The translations under genes and the position numbers were made by a program. Of a stretch of DNA of 64,000 bases, positions 32,005 to 40,558 are shown in pieces (the stretch's first letter is position 1; each line of letters begins with the position of its first letter). The stretch is from NCBI GenBank assembly GCA_031551635.1, contig JAVBNH010000002.1, forward strand, positions 186,001 through 250,000, given 5' to 3'. The stretch is from JAVBNH01 sp031551635. GTDB lineage: Bacteria; Bacillota; Clostridia; Oscillospirales; Acutalibacteraceae. A model generated the notes under the pieces. The model did not search any database and had not been told where the DNA came from. It saw only the letters and a list, made by a program, of their open reading frames with translations.

Positions 32005-32745
32005 ATGCTGAACAGGTTTGTTAAGGTAAAGGTAACAAAACCGATTGATGTCAAAGAGGTGCGCGCGGGAGTAAAAATGGTGAATTGCGGGCTGGGAGAG
32101 ATAATCGGTGTTCCAAACAGGAAAAATATTAAAACTTATGTGATGGGTATTAATTACCCGATTCATTATTTTGTCGGCAAGGTTGTCGCGGTGGTTCACC
32201 GCCTTGACGGCAAGGGGATAATGCTTATCGCCGCGCCGCAAAATTCCAGAGTGGTAAATTATGAAATTGACGAGGCTATAGCCTTCGCGGAAAATAAAGC
32301 TGAATACAGCCTTGAGTGCCTGTATGAAAATTCATGCGGTGCGGTTGTTTACAGGATTATCAATAACGAGCCGCGGTTTCTCTTAATCAAGAATAATCGC
32401 AGCTCTCACTGGGGTTTTCCGAAGGGGCATATGGAAAAAGGCGAGACCGCCTATGATACCGCAAAAAGAGAGGTTCTCGAGGAGACAGGTATTCACATAG
32501 ATATTATTGAGGGCTTTTCCTCAAAGTCAGAGTATATTATCGGCAGGAAGGTGCAGAAGGAGGTAAGGTTTTTCCTCGCCACGACGAGGGATACCCAGAC
32601 GAAAATTCAGCGCGAGGAGATTGACGATTATATTTGGCTGACCTTTGACAATGCCCTTGCGACATTGAATTTTCAGAATGACAAGCGAATACTGATTAAG
32701 GCGCAAAATTTTATGATGAAGGACGAGATTGCTGATAATGGATAG
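32005..32745 (+). CDS. Fusion of a pyrophosphatase-like domain and a Nudix hydrolase
   Basis: 246 residues. Residues about 105-230 form a Nudix domain with the full box GHMEKGETAYDTAKREVLEE-TG, so it should hydrolyse a nucleoside diphosphate derivative such as Ap4A. The first 95 residues (FVKVKVTKPI, TYVMGINYPIHYFVGKVVAVVHRLD, IAAP) resemble the small soluble inorganic pyrophosphatases of Clostridia, but the acidic metal ligands expected before YVMGIN are missing, so this part is probably a binding module. GGGAG is 8 bases before the ATG. It leads an operon and overlaps the next gene by 8 bases. Confidence 0.8.
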   Translation: MLNRFVKVKVTKPIDVKEVRAGVKMVNCGLGEIIGVPNRKNIKTYVMGINYPIHYFVGKVVAVVHRLDGKGIMLIAAPQNSRVVNYEIDEAIAFAENKAEYSLECLYENSCGAVVYRIINNEPRFLLIKNNRSSHWGFPKGHMEKGETAYDTAKREVLEETGIHIDIIEGFSSKSEYIIGRKVQKEVRFFLATTRDTQTKIQREEIDDYIWLTFDNALATLNFQNDKRILIKAQNFMMKDEIADNG

Positions 32746-33253
32746 TCTTATTAATTTTTTTGTTGATTTGTTCAAGGATAAAATACCCGCGGAGTTGACG
32801 ATTTTCATCACCTCCATGCTGCCGCTCATTGAGCTTCGAGGAGGTTTGATAGTCGCTTGGCTTCTAAAAGTTGATTTCGTCAAAGCTTTTGCGATTTGCT
32901 TTTTCGCAAATATTATACCCATTCCGTTCATATTAATATTCATTAAGAAAATCTTTGCTATTATGCGGAAAATCAGCCCGAACGGTCTTGGAAAAATCGT
33001 TGACTGGCTTGAGAAAAAGAGGGAAAAGGGCAGGGATAAAATTGAAAAATACGGCGTTTGGGGATTGTTGATATTCGTCGCTATCCCGCTGCCCGGAACA
33101 GGCGGCTGGACAGGGGCGCTGATTGCCGCTCTGCTTGACATGGACATAAAAAAATCCTTTGCGGTCATATCGATTGGTGTTCTTATTGCGGGAATTATTA
33201 TGTCGATTCTGACTTATTTTATCCCCGGTTTATTCGGAATTCAAATATCTTAA
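32738..33253 (+). CDS. Small multidrug export family membrane protein
   Basis: 171 residues with about four membrane segments and the signature MLPLIELRGGLIVAW near the N-terminus plus IPLPGTGGWTGALIAALL, which define the Sm_multidrug_ex family. The name is historical; transport has hardly been tested. The ATG overlaps the end of the Nudix gene by 8 bases. Confidence 0.85.
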   Translation: MDSLINFFVDLFKDKIPAELTIFITSMLPLIELRGGLIVAWLLKVDFVKAFAICFFANIIPIPFILIFIKKIFAIMRKISPNGLGKIVDWLEKKREKGRDKIEKYGVWGLLIFVAIPLPGTGGWTGALIAALLDMDIKKSFAVISIGVLIAGIIMSILTYFIPGLFGIQIS

Positions 33254-33306
33254 TAAAAAGTGATTACATATACGTGTTGTAAATTTATTTTCGGAGATGG
33301 CTTTTT

Positions 33307-34128
33307 GTGGAAAACAAAATAAAAATCGGATTTATCGGCTGCGGAAATATGGCAAAGCCGATTATCAAGGGAATAATCAACTGCGGTCTCGAAAGCTATG
33401 ACGAGGCTGAGGTTTCGGTCTTTGTTTACGACATTAACCGCGAAATGCTGAATGATTTCTGCGAGGAAAACGACGCGGTTGCTGTCGAAAATTATTCTCA
33501 AATCATCTCAGAGTGCGAGACTGTGGTGCTTGCCGTTAAGCCCCAGGTTTTCCCCGAGCTGCTCAGTGAAATCAAGGATGAGCTCAGGCAGTATAAGCCC
33601 TTTGTTGTTTCGATTGCGGCGGGTAAAACAATAGAATATATCGAGAGCTTTATCGGCGGCGATATGCCTGTTGGGCGGATTTTCCCGAACCTCAATGCTG
33701 AGGTGTGCGAAGCTGTTTCCGCTTTTTGCTGCAATAAAAACGCGTCGGAACGCGAGAAGAATAATTTGAAAGATATTTGTTTTTCGTACGGCGAGGCAAT
33801 AGCGCTGGAGGAGGACAAATTTTCCGTTTTCGGCGTTTTGTCCGGCTGTGCTCCCGCCTACACCTTCATGTATATAGACGCTTTGGCAAAAGCCGCAGTA
33901 GCGAACGGTTTTGACGAGGAAACCTCACTCATGGTCGCAAGTCAGATGGCTTACGGCAGCGCGCTGATGCTCAGGGAGAGTAAAATTACCCCGGAGGAGC
34001 TTATAAAAAAAGTCTGCTCACCCGGCGGGACAACCATTGAGGGCGTTACGTATCTCAGTGATAACGGCTTTGAAAATACAGTTAAAAATGCCTTTAACGC
34101 TTCATTTAATAAGGATAAAAAGCTTTAA
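33307..34128 (+). CDS. proC: Pyrroline-5-carboxylate reductase
   Basis: 273 residues: an N-terminal Rossmann fold with IGFIGCGNMAKPIIKG, the VVLAVKPQVFPELL segment, and the C-terminal signature SGCAPAYTFMYIDALA..ANG..LVASQMAYGSALM..KVCSPGGTTIEG. It reduces pyrroline-5-carboxylate to proline with NAD(P)H. The start is GTG 33307 behind CGGAGAT. proA and proB are not in the window. Confidence 0.95.
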   Translation: MENKIKIGFIGCGNMAKPIIKGIINCGLESYDEAEVSVFVYDINREMLNDFCEENDAVAVENYSQIISECETVVLAVKPQVFPELLSEIKDELRQYKPFVVSIAAGKTIEYIESFIGGDMPVGRIFPNLNAEVCEAVSAFCCNKNASEREKNNLKDICFSYGEAIALEEDKFSVFGVLSGCAPAYTFMYIDALAKAAVANGFDEETSLMVASQMAYGSALMLRESKITPEELIKKVCSPGGTTIEGVTYLSDNGFENTVKNAFNASFNKDKKL

Positions 34129-34167
34129 ACGAATATAAGCCGTTTTTACGGCGGAATGGAGGATAAT

Positions 34168-35418
34168 ATGCTTAAATTTCTAGCTTCGTTTTTTTCATTC
34201 TTTCAAATTCTATTCGCTCTTTTCGGTTTCGGCTCAATGCCGAAGCCCGAGCAGCCTTACACAGCTTACCCAAATGTGCTTGTTCACGGTCTGGGCGGCT
34301 GGGGCGAGTATGACACCGTTAATTTCGCCATGCCCTATTGGGGCATGACTACCGGCAACCTGCTTAAGGATATCCGGGGGCAGGGCTACGAATGCTACGC
34401 CGCCTCTGTGGGTCCCATTTCCAGCGCATGGGACAGGGCTTGTGAGCTGTATGCTCAGCTGACAGGTACTGTCGTCGATTATGGCGCAGCGCATTCGCTT
34501 GAGTGCGGTCATGAACGTTTTGGGCGCAGTTACGCTCCTCTGCTTGAAAACTGGAGCAGTGAGAGAAAGATAAACCTCTTCGGTCACAGCTTCGGCGGTG
34601 CTACTGTACGCCTTTTTACACAGATAGCCTGCGAGGGTGTCCAGGCGGAAATCGATGCGACAGGTGAGGAAACCTCTGCCTTTTTTAAGGGGGGTCTTCG
34701 AGACTGTATTTATTCCGTGACAACACTTGCGGCTCCGCATAACGGTTCAACAGCTTCCGCAATAGTTGACGAGGGCGACAGCAGCGGGACAGGTTATCTA
34801 CAATATGCCTTGATGGCGGGCATAATCGGTAATATACCGAGGGTAAACGGTATTTACGATTTTCAGCTTGAGCAGTTCGGTATAACTGCCGTGCCCGGCG
34901 CGAAGAAGCTGAATACAGCGAAAATATCTGAGATTAAAAGCTTCTCTGAGAGCAAGGATAACGCGGGCTATGACCTTTCGGTTTTTGGCGCGCATATGCT
35001 TAATGAGAAAATAAAAACTCAGGAAGGAATTTATTACTACTCTTATGCCTGTTGCCTGACTGAGGACGACGGTAAAGGTAATCAAATCCCTCTTGACACG
35101 ATGCAGGACTTTTTCCTTGATATATCGGCGAATATGGGCAAAAAGAAGGAGCCCTTTACCACAAGCTTCGGTCTGACAATCGATGATTCATGGCTGCCGA
35201 ATGACGGTATTGTAAATACAATTTCGGCGGTTCGTCCCTTTGCCGAGACAGGCGTAGATTTTGATGAAAACAATATCCCGAGCGGCATATGGAATCTGAT
35301 GCCGGTGCTCGCTCAGGACCATACCTTCTTTATGGGCGGCATAACCTCCGGCAACAGCAAAGAGCTGAGAGAATTTTACCTGAGCCATCTACAGATTATC
35401 GATTCTACTATCGAATAG
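34168..35418 (+). CDS. Secreted lipase, staphylococcal/Geobacillus-type family
   Basis: 416 residues with an N-terminal hydrophobic signal (FLASFFSFFQILFALFGFG). The domain begins YPNVLVHGLGGWGEYD (oxyanion region), has the nucleophile serine in GHSFGGATVR (about residue 142), LAAPHNGS, and near the end NDGIVNTISAVRP and AQDHTFFMGG, which supply the Asp-His region of family I.5/I.6 lipases. It would hydrolyse acylglycerols or esters outside the cell. ATG 34168 lies 5 bases after GGAGG; an ATG at 34156 precedes that site. Confidence 0.86.
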   Translation: MLKFLASFFSFFQILFALFGFGSMPKPEQPYTAYPNVLVHGLGGWGEYDTVNFAMPYWGMTTGNLLKDIRGQGYECYAASVGPISSAWDRACELYAQLTGTVVDYGAAHSLECGHERFGRSYAPLLENWSSERKINLFGHSFGGATVRLFTQIACEGVQAEIDATGEETSAFFKGGLRDCIYSVTTLAAPHNGSTASAIVDEGDSSGTGYLQYALMAGIIGNIPRVNGIYDFQLEQFGITAVPGAKKLNTAKISEIKSFSESKDNAGYDLSVFGAHMLNEKIKTQEGIYYYSYACCLTEDDGKGNQIPLDTMQDFFLDISANMGKKKEPFTTSFGLTIDDSWLPNDGIVNTISAVRPFAETGVDFDENNIPSGIWNLMPVLAQDHTFFMGGITSGNSKELREFYLSHLQIIDSTIE

Positions 35419-35433
35419 AAGGCGTTGATTTAT

Positions 35434-36498
35434 ATGCGTAAAATATTGGATGTCAGAAGGGTAGGCTATCACGGTAAGTGCGGGGACACCTCGCGCTCTC
35501 CCGAGGATTTTCCTTTTCCGGCTTGCCTATGTTCGTTAATGGAATATACTGGCAAGGATGCCAAACTGAGAACTACAGAAGCTCACGGCAGGGAATGGAC
35601 AACCCGTTTTTTAAATCAGGAACTGCTTTCCGTTTCAGGTATGGCTTTCGGACTTTTGTGGAGCAGTGACGGCTGCACCTCCTGCATGGATTTAACACAA
35701 GTCAACATAGGGCATGATAAAACAATTACTGACGCATTTGACTATATGGGTTACGCCTGTGAAATCATCAAAAAAACAGAAGATAATAAGACACTGCTTT
35801 TTGAAAAAATAGTTGAAAGTATAAATTCCAACTGTCCTGTTCTGGCTTTCGGTATCATCGGTCCGCCGGAATGTTGCATTATCTGCGGCTATGACACAGA
35901 CAAAAACACGCTGATTGGCTGGAATTATTTTCAGTCAGATAAAAAAGAGGACTGTGCGGAAAACGGAATGTTTCAGACAAGTGAATGGTTCGGCGAATTG
36001 TGGAAAATTGTGCTTTGCAAAGAAAAGAAGGTAGCCGTAAACGATATAAAAGCTGTCGTTAAACGCGGACTTGAAATCATGGAACAGGTTAAAAATGACG
36101 GATATACCGCGGGCTTTGCTGTATATGACGAATGGATAAAATATCTTGAAAATCCGGCATTTAAAAAAATGAAAAAAGATGAACTAAAGGCGAAGCATGC
36201 TTATCATCATAGTTTAGTCGGAAACCACGCTGAAGCCCGCTGCTACCTTTCCGCCTATCTCAGAGAATTCGCCGGAGATGACCCTCTTATTAATGAAGCC
36301 GCGAATTGTTTTATGGAAATCCATGACACCTGCTGGAAGGTCTGGGGGGTTCTCGGAGGAATAAATAAACGCAAGGGTTATAAAGGCTTAAAGAAAAAGA
36401 AAAAGCGCGCTGAGCTCGGACGCTTAATGAGTCATATCAAAGGGCTCGATATTAAGGGTTACAACGCATTAAAAATGTGGAGAGACAAAGCAGCATAA
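35434..36498 (+). CDS. BtrH/C39-like papain-fold protein
   Basis: 354 residues. The first 200 residues (ACLCSLMEYTG with a candidate Cys; SGMAFGLLWSS; DAFDYMGYACEIIKK; NCPVLAFGIIGPPECCIICGYD) resemble the BtrH N-terminal/C39-like fold, which covers acyltransferases and inactive peptidases. The C-terminal part is helical and rich in Lys, of unknown role. There is no signal peptide. It follows the lipase gene by 15 bases behind AGAAGG, so it is cotranscribed with it. Function unknown. Confidence 0.5.
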   Translation: MRKILDVRRVGYHGKCGDTSRSPEDFPFPACLCSLMEYTGKDAKLRTTEAHGREWTTRFLNQELLSVSGMAFGLLWSSDGCTSCMDLTQVNIGHDKTITDAFDYMGYACEIIKKTEDNKTLLFEKIVESINSNCPVLAFGIIGPPECCIICGYDTDKNTLIGWNYFQSDKKEDCAENGMFQTSEWFGELWKIVLCKEKKVAVNDIKAVVKRGLEIMEQVKNDGYTAGFAVYDEWIKYLENPAFKKMKKDELKAKHAYHHSLVGNHAEARCYLSAYLREFAGDDPLINEAANCFMEIHDTCWKVWGVLGGINKRKGYKGLKKKKKRAELGRLMSHIKGLDIKGYNALKMWRDKAA

Positions 36499-36528
36499 TT
36501 TACTTTTTAGTTTATAAATATGCAACAA

Positions 36529-36570
36529 AAAATCACCTCTAAGTTGAAACAAAGAGGTGGTTTTTTTGTA
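36529..36570 (+). terminator. Terminator after the lipase operon
   Basis: ATCACCTCT pairs with AGAGGTGGT (one wobble) across AAGTTGAAACAA and is followed by seven T. Confidence 0.88.
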
Positions 36571-36596
36571 AATAAAAGAATTTTAATTCAATCAAA

Positions 36597-36937
36597 CTAC
36601 ACATCAATAATTATCTTTTTGCAATCAGGACAGTAATATGCGTCAACTTTTGTGCCAACTATATATGAATATTCGCTTAACTCAATTTCATATTTTTTAG
36701 GCCAAATTGTCAATGATTTTCTTTTTCCGGTCGGTGTCCATGTTAATACTAAGTTTAGATTAAAAAAGTTGACAAATATTAGTTTTTTAATCTAAACTTA
36801 GAGCTTGCTAACGTTCATATATAAGGCTTCCATGAAAATATTTTTATCTACTGTTTTATCGATGTTCGGTATAAAATGTCTCTGTATGTTTTAATATAGC
36901 CTGACTTCATTTCTTTATCACAATAACAACAAATCAT
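36597..36937 (-). pseudogene. Disrupted DUF6487-like (PF20097) zinc-ribbon gene
   Basis: Behind a good GGAGATAAATTT the ATG at 36937 opens a frame reading MICCYCDKEMKSGYIK, the first CxxC half of a zinc ribbon, which stops after 29 codons. The other half is open in another register and ends LTWTPTGKRKS..., VDAYYCPDCKKIIIDV and a stop at 36597. Between them lie a frame change and a 53-base inverted-repeat insertion (36749-36801). Widely spaced N- and C-terminal CxxC pairs are typical of PF20097 proteins. The gene is therefore dead. Confidence 0.75.
36749..36801. repeat. Perfect 19-bp inverted repeat inside the pseudogene
   Basis: CTAAGTTTAGATTAAAAAA (36749-36767) and its exact complement (36783-36801) surround a 15-base centre. 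The right part of the pseudogene frame runs through one arm. It looks like a small palindromic insertion (MITE-like) or a terminator-like module acquired after decay. No second copy was noticed in the window. Confidence 0.85.
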
Positions 36938-36975
36938 AAATTTATCTCCATAAACATTTTTGATTTAAAACAAAT

Positions 36976-37022
36976 AAAAAATACAGTAGTTATAAATGTA
37001 AACATTCTACTGTATTTTTTTT
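36976..37022 (-). terminator. Bidirectional terminator of the lipid kinase gene
   Basis: ATACAGTAG and CTACTGTAT, flanked by A and T runs, give a stem of about 14 bp. On the minus strand it follows the kinase gene by a few bases and ends in a U-run. Confidence 0.9.
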
Positions 37023-37025
37023 ATT

Positions 37026-37988
37026 TTATTTTTGTGCCAGCATTTTTTCACCGGAAATCCTTCCGCTGGCTATATCCTCAAAATATGACGCGTTCGAGGG
37101 AATTACGAAGCTTACAGCCTTCTCAACTATTTCAAATGTGCGTTCTCTGTCGTAATACACCTCGCCGTCAACATTGATTGCCGATAATTCCTCAGATTTT
37201 ACGGTCATTTTTTTTCCGCGTTTATAATATGTAATGGGCCAGTCGAGATGTAGACCCTTTTTGTATTTCCCGAGAAGTGTCAGCAGAGCAAAACGGTTGC
37301 TTCTTTTTTCCACAACCACAAAATCAAGCTCGCCGTCGTCCGGCATGGCGAGAGGGCAGGGCATAAATCCGCCGCCGTACCAACGTGAATTTCCAGCGAC
37401 TGCAAAAAGAACTTTTTTTGAAAATTCTTCGTCGCCGTCAATTTTTACATTGAATCTCGTGCCGCATTTTTTAAAAAAGCAATAAAACACCGCCGCGACA
37501 TATGAAGTTTCGCCGTTAAAAAGTGGCATTTTCATGAAAATATCCTTTTTCGCGCAGACCTCCGCGTCAAGCCCCATAGAGCATTGATTGATAGCGTAAA
37601 CATCGCCGCACTTAATAAGGTCAAGCTTTACCGGTGTCCCCTGAACCTGAGAATTTATATTTGTAAACTGAGCGGTGTTTCCGAAAAGCTTGATAAAATC
37701 GTTACCGCTCCCGAGGGGAACTGCCGCGACCTCGGCATTGCCGAAACCGACAGCGCCGTTTACAACCTCAAAAAGAGTACCGTCGCCGCCGCAGGCATAA
37801 AACCGGCATGGCTCGCCGAGGGAGGCATGCTCCCTGACATACTCTATAGCCTCGCCCTTGCTCTTTGTAACATGAATTACGCAGTCAAAATCCGGGTGGG
37901 CTTTCATAAATTCGCGTATCTGCGGTTCAACCATTGTGGCGGCTTTACCTTTCCCTGCCGCCGGATTTATAACAAAGTAATGCTTCAT
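37026..37988 (-). CDS. Diacylglycerol kinase-family lipid kinase
   Basis: 320 residues. YFVINPAAGKGKA at the N-terminus and the ATP-site motif YACGGDGTLFEVVNG (about residues 63-77), with AVPLGSGNDFIK next, mark the DagK/YegS/BmrU family. It phosphorylates a lipid such as diacylglycerol at the membrane; exact substrate unknown. The ATG at 37988 lies behind a G-rich site (AGGGGG). Confidence 0.92.
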   Translation of the reverse strand: MKHYFVINPAAGKGKAATMVEPQIREFMKAHPDFDCVIHVTKSKGEAIEYVREHASLGEPCRFYACGGDGTLFEVVNGAVGFGNAEVAAVPLGSGNDFIKLFGNTAQFTNINSQVQGTPVKLDLIKCGDVYAINQCSMGLDAEVCAKKDIFMKMPLFNGETSYVAAVFYCFFKKCGTRFNVKIDGDEEFSKKVLFAVAGNSRWYGGGFMPCPLAMPDDGELDFVVVEKRSNRFALLTLLGKYKKGLHLDWPITYYKRGKKMTVKSEELSAINVDGEVYYDRERTFEIVEKAVSFVIPSNASYFEDIASGRISGEKMLAQK

Positions 37989-38037
37989 TAAAGTACCCCC
38001 TTCAGTTCACTTATTTGTATCCTGTTTCTATCGCTTT

Positions 38038-39153
38038 CTATTTAAAATACATATAAAGCTGACATTTTATCATGCCGTTGTAGAGCTTTCTTTTTTTGTC
38101 CGCTTTGCGCCCAAAATGCGTTTCAAAATCCTCGTCAGCAGTGATAATATAGTAGCTCCAGCCCTGCTTCGCGCTCATGCGGCTGCCCATTTTTTTATAG
38201 ATATCCTGTGCTTCTTTTATGTCGAGTAGCCTCTCTCCATATGGGGGATTGACGATTACCGTGCCCTTTTCGCTCACCGGGCTAAAGTCTGCAACATCGC
38301 ACTGAGAGAGATGAATAATGCTCTCAAGTCCTGCTCTTTTTACATTTTCTCCGGCGATTTTTATTGCCGAGGGGTCAATATCTGAGCCGTAGGCTGAAAA
38401 ATAACTGTCAGTCTTTTCAAGAGCCCTCGCCCTCTCTTTTTCACCTTCCCAAATGCTTTTCGGCATTTGTGTCCACGTCTCAGCAGTAAAATTCCGGTGG
38501 AGTCCCGGAGCGATATTATTGACGAGCATCGCACCCTCAATGAGTATTGTTCCCGAACCGCACATATTGTCATAAAGGGTGTGAAAGTGCTGCAGCCGAG
38601 CGAAATAACAGATTGCAGCCGCCAAGGTTTCCTTTATCGGCGCGGCGTTCGCGGCGGGTCTGTAGCCGCGCTTATGTAGCCCCGCGCCGGAGGTGTCGAT
38701 AACCAGTGTCACCTGATTTTTCATTATAGAAAATTGAATCTGATAAAGCGAGCCCGTTTCTTCAAACCACGGAACCTTATATTTAAGCTTCAGGCGCTCG
38801 ACAACCGCTTTTTTTATGATAGCCTGACAGTCGCTGACGCTGAAAAGGTCAGAATTCAATGAATAACCCTTTACAGGGAAGGCATCGTTTTTACCGACCC
38901 ATTCCTCCCACGGTAGCGCCTTAGTGCCTTGAAAAAGCTCCTCAAAGCTATGCGCTTCAAAGCTTCCGACCATGACCTGAATACGCTCTGAAAACCTCGA
39001 ACAGATATTGGCTCTCGCGAGAATGTTCTCATCTCCCGAAAAAAGCACTCGCCCGTTTTCGCAGAGGACATTCTGCGCTTTCATGGCAATAAGCTCGTCA
39101 GCTATAGGACGCTCAAGACCGAGCAAGCAGGGGACGACAAAATTAATGTTCAA
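38038..39153 (-). CDS. 23S rRNA guanine-N2 methyltransferase, RlmL-type N-terminal homologue
   Basis: 371 residues: a ferredoxin-like/THUMP N-terminus (LLGLERPIADELIAM), GLHKRGYRPAANAAPIKETLAAA, the SAM-binding motif YDNMCGSGTILIEGA and the catalytic NPPYGERL. This is the class I RNA methylase of the YcbY-N/RlmL type, about half the length of E. coli RlmL because the second methylase domain is absent, as is usual in Firmicutes. It would methylate a guanine in 23S rRNA. Confidence 0.9.
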   Translation of the reverse strand: MNINFVVPCLLGLERPIADELIAMKAQNVLCENGRVLFSGDENILARANICSRFSERIQVMVGSFEAHSFEELFQGTKALPWEEWVGKNDAFPVKGYSLNSDLFSVSDCQAIIKKAVVERLKLKYKVPWFEETGSLYQIQFSIMKNQVTLVIDTSGAGLHKRGYRPAANAAPIKETLAAAICYFARLQHFHTLYDNMCGSGTILIEGAMLVNNIAPGLHRNFTAETWTQMPKSIWEGEKERARALEKTDSYFSAYGSDIDPSAIKIAGENVKRAGLESIIHLSQCDVADFSPVSEKGTVIVNPPYGERLLDIKEAQDIYKKMGSRMSAKQGWSYYIITADEDFETHFGRKADKKRKLYNGMIKCQLYMYFK

Positions 39154-39212
39154 AATAACTCTCCTATTATCAATCTCCCATTAAAAGGCGATATCATAAA
39201 AAATAACAAATC

Positions 39213-40544
39213 TTAAATTTTCAGAATATTCACGACAATGTTGAAGTATATAAGCATCGAAGCCGAGTCGACTATAGTTGTCAGAAGCGGCGCCGCCATT
39301 ATTGCGGGGTCGAGGTGTATAAACCGCGCTCCCATAGGCAAAACAGTGCCGATAATTTTCGCGAAAATGACTGTGCATATAAGCGTAAGACCGACCGTGA
39401 GCGCAACAGTGAAATTCTTATACTGAACATATATCGAAAGAAAATTAGCAAACGCAAGAATAATCGCACAAATAAGCGAAACACGGAACTCTTTGAAAAG
39501 CGCCTTGAAAAAATCCTTCATGCGGATTTCGTCAGTCGCCATACCGCGGATAATCAGAGTTGAGGTCTGCGCACCACAGTTTCCGCCGGTGTCCATGAGC
39601 ATTGGAATGAAGGACACAAGCAGCGGCAGCGCGGCAAAAGCGTTGTCATAGCGTGAAATAATCGCACCGGTGAATAGCGAGGACACCATCAGCAACATAA
39701 GCCATGAAATGCGCCTGTAAGCATGGCGGAAAACGCTTGTCTTAAAATAAGTATCGCCGGAGGGCGAAATAGCCGCCATGATTTCGAAGTCCTCAGCTGT
39801 TTCCTCATGATAAACATCAACAGCATCGTCAAAGGTGATTATACCGACTAACCTGTCCTCTTTATCGACGACAGGCAGGGCTAAAAGTCCGTATTTACTG
39901 AATATTTTCGCGACCTCTTCCTTGTCCTCACGGGTATGGGTCTTGATTATATTTGTTTCCATAATGTTCTCAATGAGAACATTATTCTGCGAGAGCAACA
40001 GGTCTTTGACCGAAACAATTCCCTGCAGCATTCTTTTTTCGTTGAGGACATAACAGGTGTATATCGTTTCCTTTGAAACACCCTCGCGTCTGATTTCCTC
40101 AATCGCCTGCAAGACGCTCATTCCGCTTTTTAAATCGACAAACTCAGTCGTCATAAGGCTTCCCGCGCTGTCGTCGGGGTATTGAAGCAGCTCATTTATG
40201 AGTTTTCTGTCCTCGTTTTTCGATGCCTTCAAAATTCTTTTTACGATTGAAGCGGGCATTTCACTGATAAGGTCTACAGTGTCGTCAAGGAACATTTTAG
40301 TAGTGACGCGTTCAAGCTCGAGGTCACTCATGACCTTAATAAGCCTCTCCTGGTCTTCGGGATTCATATAAGCGAAAACCTCAGCAGCTTCATCCTTTGA
40401 AAGCAGACGGAAGGTGCGAAGCGCGTCCTCATCTGAAAGCTCTTCAAGCAGTAAAGCAATATCAACCTCGTTCAAGGTCTCCAGATATTCGTATAAGGCA
40501 TTATATTTTTTACTTTGCAGCAAATCAATCACATTTTCAAGCAT
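39213..40544 (-). CDS. mgtE: Magnesium transporter MgtE, second of a tandem pair
   Basis: 443 residues in the MgtE order: helical N-domain with the DEAAEVFAYMNPEDQERL pattern, a CBS pair (YPDDSAGSLMTTEFVDL; LPVVDKEDRLVGIITFDDAVDV), the plug helix, and five membrane helices containing MLMDTGGNCGAQTSTLIIRGMA, the ion-path signature. ATG 40544 lies behind a G-rich site. It follows the first mgtE gene by 14 bases. The two proteins share domain order and many motifs, so they arose by tandem duplication and may form heterodimers. Confidence 0.94.
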   Translation of the reverse strand: MLENVIDLLQSKKYNALYEYLETLNEVDIALLLEELSDEDALRTFRLLSKDEAAEVFAYMNPEDQERLIKVMSDLELERVTTKMFLDDTVDLISEMPASIVKRILKASKNEDRKLINELLQYPDDSAGSLMTTEFVDLKSGMSVLQAIEEIRREGVSKETIYTCYVLNEKRMLQGIVSVKDLLLSQNNVLIENIMETNIIKTHTREDKEEVAKIFSKYGLLALPVVDKEDRLVGIITFDDAVDVYHEETAEDFEIMAAISPSGDTYFKTSVFRHAYRRISWLMLLMVSSLFTGAIISRYDNAFAALPLLVSFIPMLMDTGGNCGAQTSTLIIRGMATDEIRMKDFFKALFKEFRVSLICAIILAFANFLSIYVQYKNFTVALTVGLTLICTVIFAKIIGTVLPMGARFIHLDPAIMAAPLLTTIVDSASMLIYFNIVVNILKI

Positions 40545-40558
40545 ATCCCGCACCCCCC

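Noticed and set aside
36769..36801. TTGACA in the centre of the 19-bp inverted repeat as a promoter
   Set aside because: No acceptable -10 box lies 16-18 bases downstream and no gene starts there.
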